This document shows, piece by piece, positions 5,461-7,358 of a DNA stretch of 7,358 nucleotides. The DNA is taken from NCBI RefSeq assembly GCF_946479715.1, contig NZ_CAMLHF010000239.1, positions 1 through 7,358 on the forward strand, in the 5' to 3' direction. Each line of letters opens with the position of its first letter. Position 1 is the stretch's first letter. The notes under the pieces are model-generated. The model was not told the DNA's origin and made no database searches. It saw only the letters and a list, made by a program, of their open reading frames with translations. Source of the DNA: an uncultured Pedobacter sp. (lineage in GTDB: Bacteria; Bacteroidota; Bacteroidia; Sphingobacteriales; Sphingobacteriaceae). The position numbers were made by a program, and so were the translations under genes.

Positions 5461-6564
5461 ATGTGGTTAAAGAATATTACACTCCTAAATTTTAAGAACT
5501 ACGCAGATGCTAGTATTAGTTTTTCCAAAACAGTAAATGCGTTTGTGGGAAACAATGGCGCCGGTAAAACTAATTTGCTCGATGCAATACACTATTTATG
5601 TCTTTGTAAGGGCTATTTTAATCCAATAGATAGTCAGCAGATTAAAACAGCCGAGGATCTTTTTTTAATACAAGGTGATTTTGACCGTAAAGAAAAGAAT
5701 GAGAAAATAACCTGCGGTGTTAAAAGAAATCAGAAGAAACAGTTTAAAAGGAACAAAAAAGAGTACGATAAATTAGCTGATCATATTGGGTTGTTCCCTT
5801 TGGTAATGATTTCTCCTTACGATACCAATATTATTACTGATGGAAGCGAGGAACGAAGACGTTTTATGGATAATGTGATCTCGCAAACGGATACACGTTA
5901 TCTGGATGAACTGATTTTATACAATCGCCATCTGTTAAATCGCAATGCGCTATTTAAGCAGATAGCAATAACAAGAAGCTACGATCCAACCTTGCTGGAG
6001 ATTTATAATGAGCAATTGGTTCAGTCGGGTGTAAAGATTTTTGCTAAGCGGAAACAATTTATGCTTGATTTTATTCCACTCTTTGATAAGTACTATCAGT
6101 TTTTAACTGATGATAATGAGCAGGTAAGTTTGCAATACCAGAGTCAGTTAAGTGATACTCCTTTTGAACAGCTACTTGCACAGTCTATAGAAAAGGATAA
6201 GATTTTAGAGAGAACTACAACCGGAATTCATAAAGACGATCTGATATTTACCATTACAGAAATGCCTTTAAAGAAGTTTGGCTCGCAGGGGCAACAAAAA
6301 TCGTTTTTAATTGCATTAAAATTGGCGCAATATGCTTATCTTCAGAAACATAAAGGGTTTAAGCCTTTGCTGTTGCTAGACGATATTTTTGATAAACTTG
6401 ATGATAGCAGGATGCATAAATTAATGGAAATGGTTTCCCATCAGGATTTTGGACAGATTTTTATAACGGATACAGGAAGAGAGAGAGTTTTGGCATTGTT
6501 TAATAAGATAAACGTGCCGGTAACATTATTTGAAGTAAATAACGGATCAGTAAATCATGCGTAA
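5461..6564 (+). CDS. recF: DNA replication and repair protein RecF
   Basis: An SMC/ABC-type ATPase that binds single-strand/double-strand DNA junctions and, with RecO and RecR, helps load RecA at gaps. The protein has 367 residues, normal for RecF. Motifs in order: the N-terminal MWLKNITLLNFKNY, Walker A GNNGAGKTN (30-38), the ABC signature region FGSQGQQKSF (273-282), Walker B LLLLDDIF (303-310) and the D-loop DKLDD (311-315). All key residues are intact. The ATG at 5461 gives the usual RecF N-terminus; the in-frame TTG at 5446 lies inside the promoter motif and is rejected. The gene overlaps the next one by 8 bp, so the two are co-translated. As in many Bacteroidota it is not next to dnaA, dnaN or gyrB, and no DnaA-box cluster was noticed. 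Confidence 0.97.
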   Translation: MWLKNITLLNFKNYADASISFSKTVNAFVGNNGAGKTNLLDAIHYLCLCKGYFNPIDSQQIKTAEDLFLIQGDFDRKEKNEKITCGVKRNQKKQFKRNKKEYDKLADHIGLFPLVMISPYDTNIITDGSEERRRFMDNVISQTDTRYLDELILYNRHLLNRNALFKQIAITRSYDPTLLEIYNEQLVQSGVKIFAKRKQFMLDFIPLFDKYYQFLTDDNEQVSLQYQSQLSDTPFEQLLAQSIEKDKILERTTTGIHKDDLIFTITEMPLKKFGSQGQQKSFLIALKLAQYAYLQKHKGFKPLLLLDDIFDKLDDSRMHKLMEMVSHQDFGQIFITDTGRERVLALFNKINVPVTLFEVNNGSVNHA

Positions 6565-6847
6565 ACCTAATGATATTACCTTAAAAGAAGGTATTGGTAA
6601 ATTACTGAATGTGTACAGACTAAAAGGACGGTTTGATGAAACCTCTGTGGTTGCTTATTGGCCAGAATTAATGGGTAAAGCTGTTGCGAACCGGACTACA
6701 CAGATTTATATTGCACACAAGAAGTTGTTTGTGAGACTTGAATCGTCGGTTGTTAAAAACGAATTGCTGATGGTTAGAGCCGGCATTATTCAAAAGATAA
6801 ATGAACATGCCGGCACTGAAGTGATTACAGATATTGTGTTTCTGTAG
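6557..6847 (+). CDS. DUF721 / DciA-like protein
   Basis: A 96-residue protein of the DUF721 family, the domain found in DciA, a replicative-helicase (DnaB) operator or loader in bacteria that lack DnaC/DnaI. Visible features are a helical N-terminus (ITLKEGIGKLLNVYRLKG), the family core VVAYWPELMGKAVANRT (31-47) with its W-P pair and basic turn, then LFVRLESSVVKNELLMVR (57-74), matching the usual pattern of a beta strand followed by a long helix. It is shorter than actinobacterial and proteobacterial DciA and amounts to the domain alone. Its ATG overlaps the recF stop codon by 8 bp, a strong sign of translational coupling. The link to replication is supported by the neighbour recF; helicase loading by this short form is inferred. 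It ends 16 bp before a convergent lipoprotein gene. Confidence 0.85.
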   Translation: MRKPNDITLKEGIGKLLNVYRLKGRFDETSVVAYWPELMGKAVANRTTQIYIAHKKLFVRLESSVVKNELLMVRAGIIQKINEHAGTEVITDIVFL

Positions 6848-6863
6848 CGTTTTTGTACCTAAC

Positions 6864-7031
6864 TTAAAATATCCTGCTGATCAACCAAATGATTAGCGCT
6901 AGTACCAGAACAACAACAATTACTCCTGTCCAAACGCCTGCTTTAAAAATTCCTTGAATTAATTCACAGCTGGCTAATGTGGTTGATAGAAATGCAATAA
7001 TTGCAAGTGGAAAAAATCTTTTGGTCATCAT
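6864..7031 (-). CDS. Small lipoprotein with C-terminal transmembrane helix
   Basis: A 55-codon frame from ATG (7029-7031, or the adjacent ATG at 7026-7028) to TAA (6864-6866). The translation begins MMTKRFFPLAIIAFLSTTLASC, a lipoprotein signal peptide with lipobox LASC and the lipidated cysteine at 22. Next comes ELIQGIFKAG and a second hydrophobic segment at about 32-52 (GVWTGVIVVVLVLALIIWLI), ending SRIF. The mature chain would therefore carry both a lipid and a membrane helix in about 34 residues. From memory, similar small Bacteroidota proteins are often left unnamed or given doubtful names; I assign no function. It lies 52 bp downstream of the FKBP gene on the same strand and converges on the DUF721 gene. 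No terminator was found in the 16-bp gap. Confidence 0.75.
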   Translation of the reverse strand: MMTKRFFPLAIIAFLSTTLASCELIQGIFKAGVWTGVIVVVLVLALIIWLISRIF

Positions 7032-7083
7032 AAGCTTTATGTTTTAATGTATGTAACAAAATCTTATGATAATGGTTTTAGAT

Positions 7084-7319
7084 TTACTTGCCGTTTACCT
7101 TAAGAAGCTCAATTTCAAAAACCAATGTGCTGTAAGGAGGGATGTCCTGACCGGCACCACGTTCGCCGTAAGCAAGGTTATATGGTATGAAGAATTTATA
7201 CTTTGAACCTGCAGGCATTAATTGCACTCCTTCTGTCCACCCAGCAATTACACCGTTAAGCAGGAATGAGATGGGCTCATTTCTATCGTATGAACTATCA
7301 AATTGTTTTCCGTTTAATA
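7084..7319 (-). CDS. FKBP-type peptidyl-prolyl cis-trans isomerase, C-terminal part
   Basis: Catalyses cis-trans isomerisation of peptide bonds before proline and assists folding. About 78 genomic residues remain, from [13 protein letters not shown] to the C-terminal VNGK, ending at TAA 7084-7086. The FK506-binding core is recognisable: FDSS (equivalent to F36-D37 of human FKBP12), GVIAGW (V55-I56 and W59), LAYGERGAG (Y82) and [14 protein letters not shown] (F99). All these pocket residues are conserved, so the enzyme is probably active. The N-terminal part is missing because the contig ends in adapter sequence at 7320. The apparent start codon and first 11 residues of the open frame (GTG at 7351-7353, [11 protein letters not shown]) are not genomic. 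Whether the full protein has a signal peptide or lipobox cannot be seen. Confidence 0.93.
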
Positions 7320-7358
7320 AGATCGGAAGAGCACACGTCTGAACTCCAGTCACTACCA
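7320..7358 (+). other. Illumina TruSeq adapter contamination at the contig end
   Basis: Bases 7320-7353 match the 34-base TruSeq read-1 adapter as I know it, beginning AGATCGGAAGAGC and ending CCAGTCAC. The last 5 bases (TACCA) are where the sample index would start. The A at 7320 could be shared with the genome. This is a library artefact, not biological DNA; its minus-strand translation is the well-known spurious peptide [11 protein letters not shown]. Confidence 0.97.

Overview
The window looks like chromosomal housekeeping DNA from a Bacteroidota bacterium, most likely of the Sphingobacteriaceae (Pedobacter or Mucilaginibacter type). This is inferred from four things. The DNA is AT-rich. 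Promoter-like motifs of the Bacteroidota form TAnnTTTG lie just before several genes, and Shine-Dalgarno sequences are absent. The proteins resemble their Bacteroidota relatives (a YtxJ-type bacilliredoxin, an RskA-like anti-sigma factor without a zinc motif, a short DUF721/DciA-like protein). There are also two very small lipoproteins. No mobile element, CRISPR array, rRNA or tRNA was seen.

Layout. Positions 1-743 (+): 5'-truncated NAD(P)H-hydrate dehydratase (nnrD domain). Positions 749-3124 (all -): read in transcription order, lipoyl synthase lipA, an ECF sigma factor, and its RskA-like membrane anti-sigma factor. Positions 3125-3403 hold no gene, but contain the lipA promoter and an 11-bp tandem repeat array. 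Positions 3404-3887 (-): a 39-residue lipoprotein followed by a YtxJ-like bacilliredoxin. Positions 3954-4445 (-): lumazine synthase ribH. Positions 4504-4535: a terminator hairpin. Positions 4555-5223 (-): a membrane-anchored TPR protein. Positions 5224-5460: a divergent promoter region. Positions 5461-6847 (+): recF and an overlapping DUF721/DciA-like gene. Positions 6864-7031 (-): a 55-residue lipoprotein with a C-terminal membrane helix. Positions 7084-7319 (-): the C-terminal part of an FKBP-type prolyl isomerase.

The genes serve separate tasks: metabolite repair, lipoate synthesis, envelope or stress signalling (sigma/anti-sigma pair), thiol redox repair, riboflavin synthesis, protein folding or assembly, and replication/repair (recF plus a DciA-like protein).

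The last 39 bases are not genomic. They match the Illumina TruSeq adapter read-through, and the apparent N-terminus of the last open frame is translated adapter. No convincing new multi-gene system is present. The points most worth a second look are the adapter artefact, the 11-bp repeat array upstream of lipA, the promoter motifs only 4 nt from the ATG of lipA and ribH (predicting near-leaderless mRNAs), the start corrections for recF and the TPR gene, and the two tiny lipoproteins.
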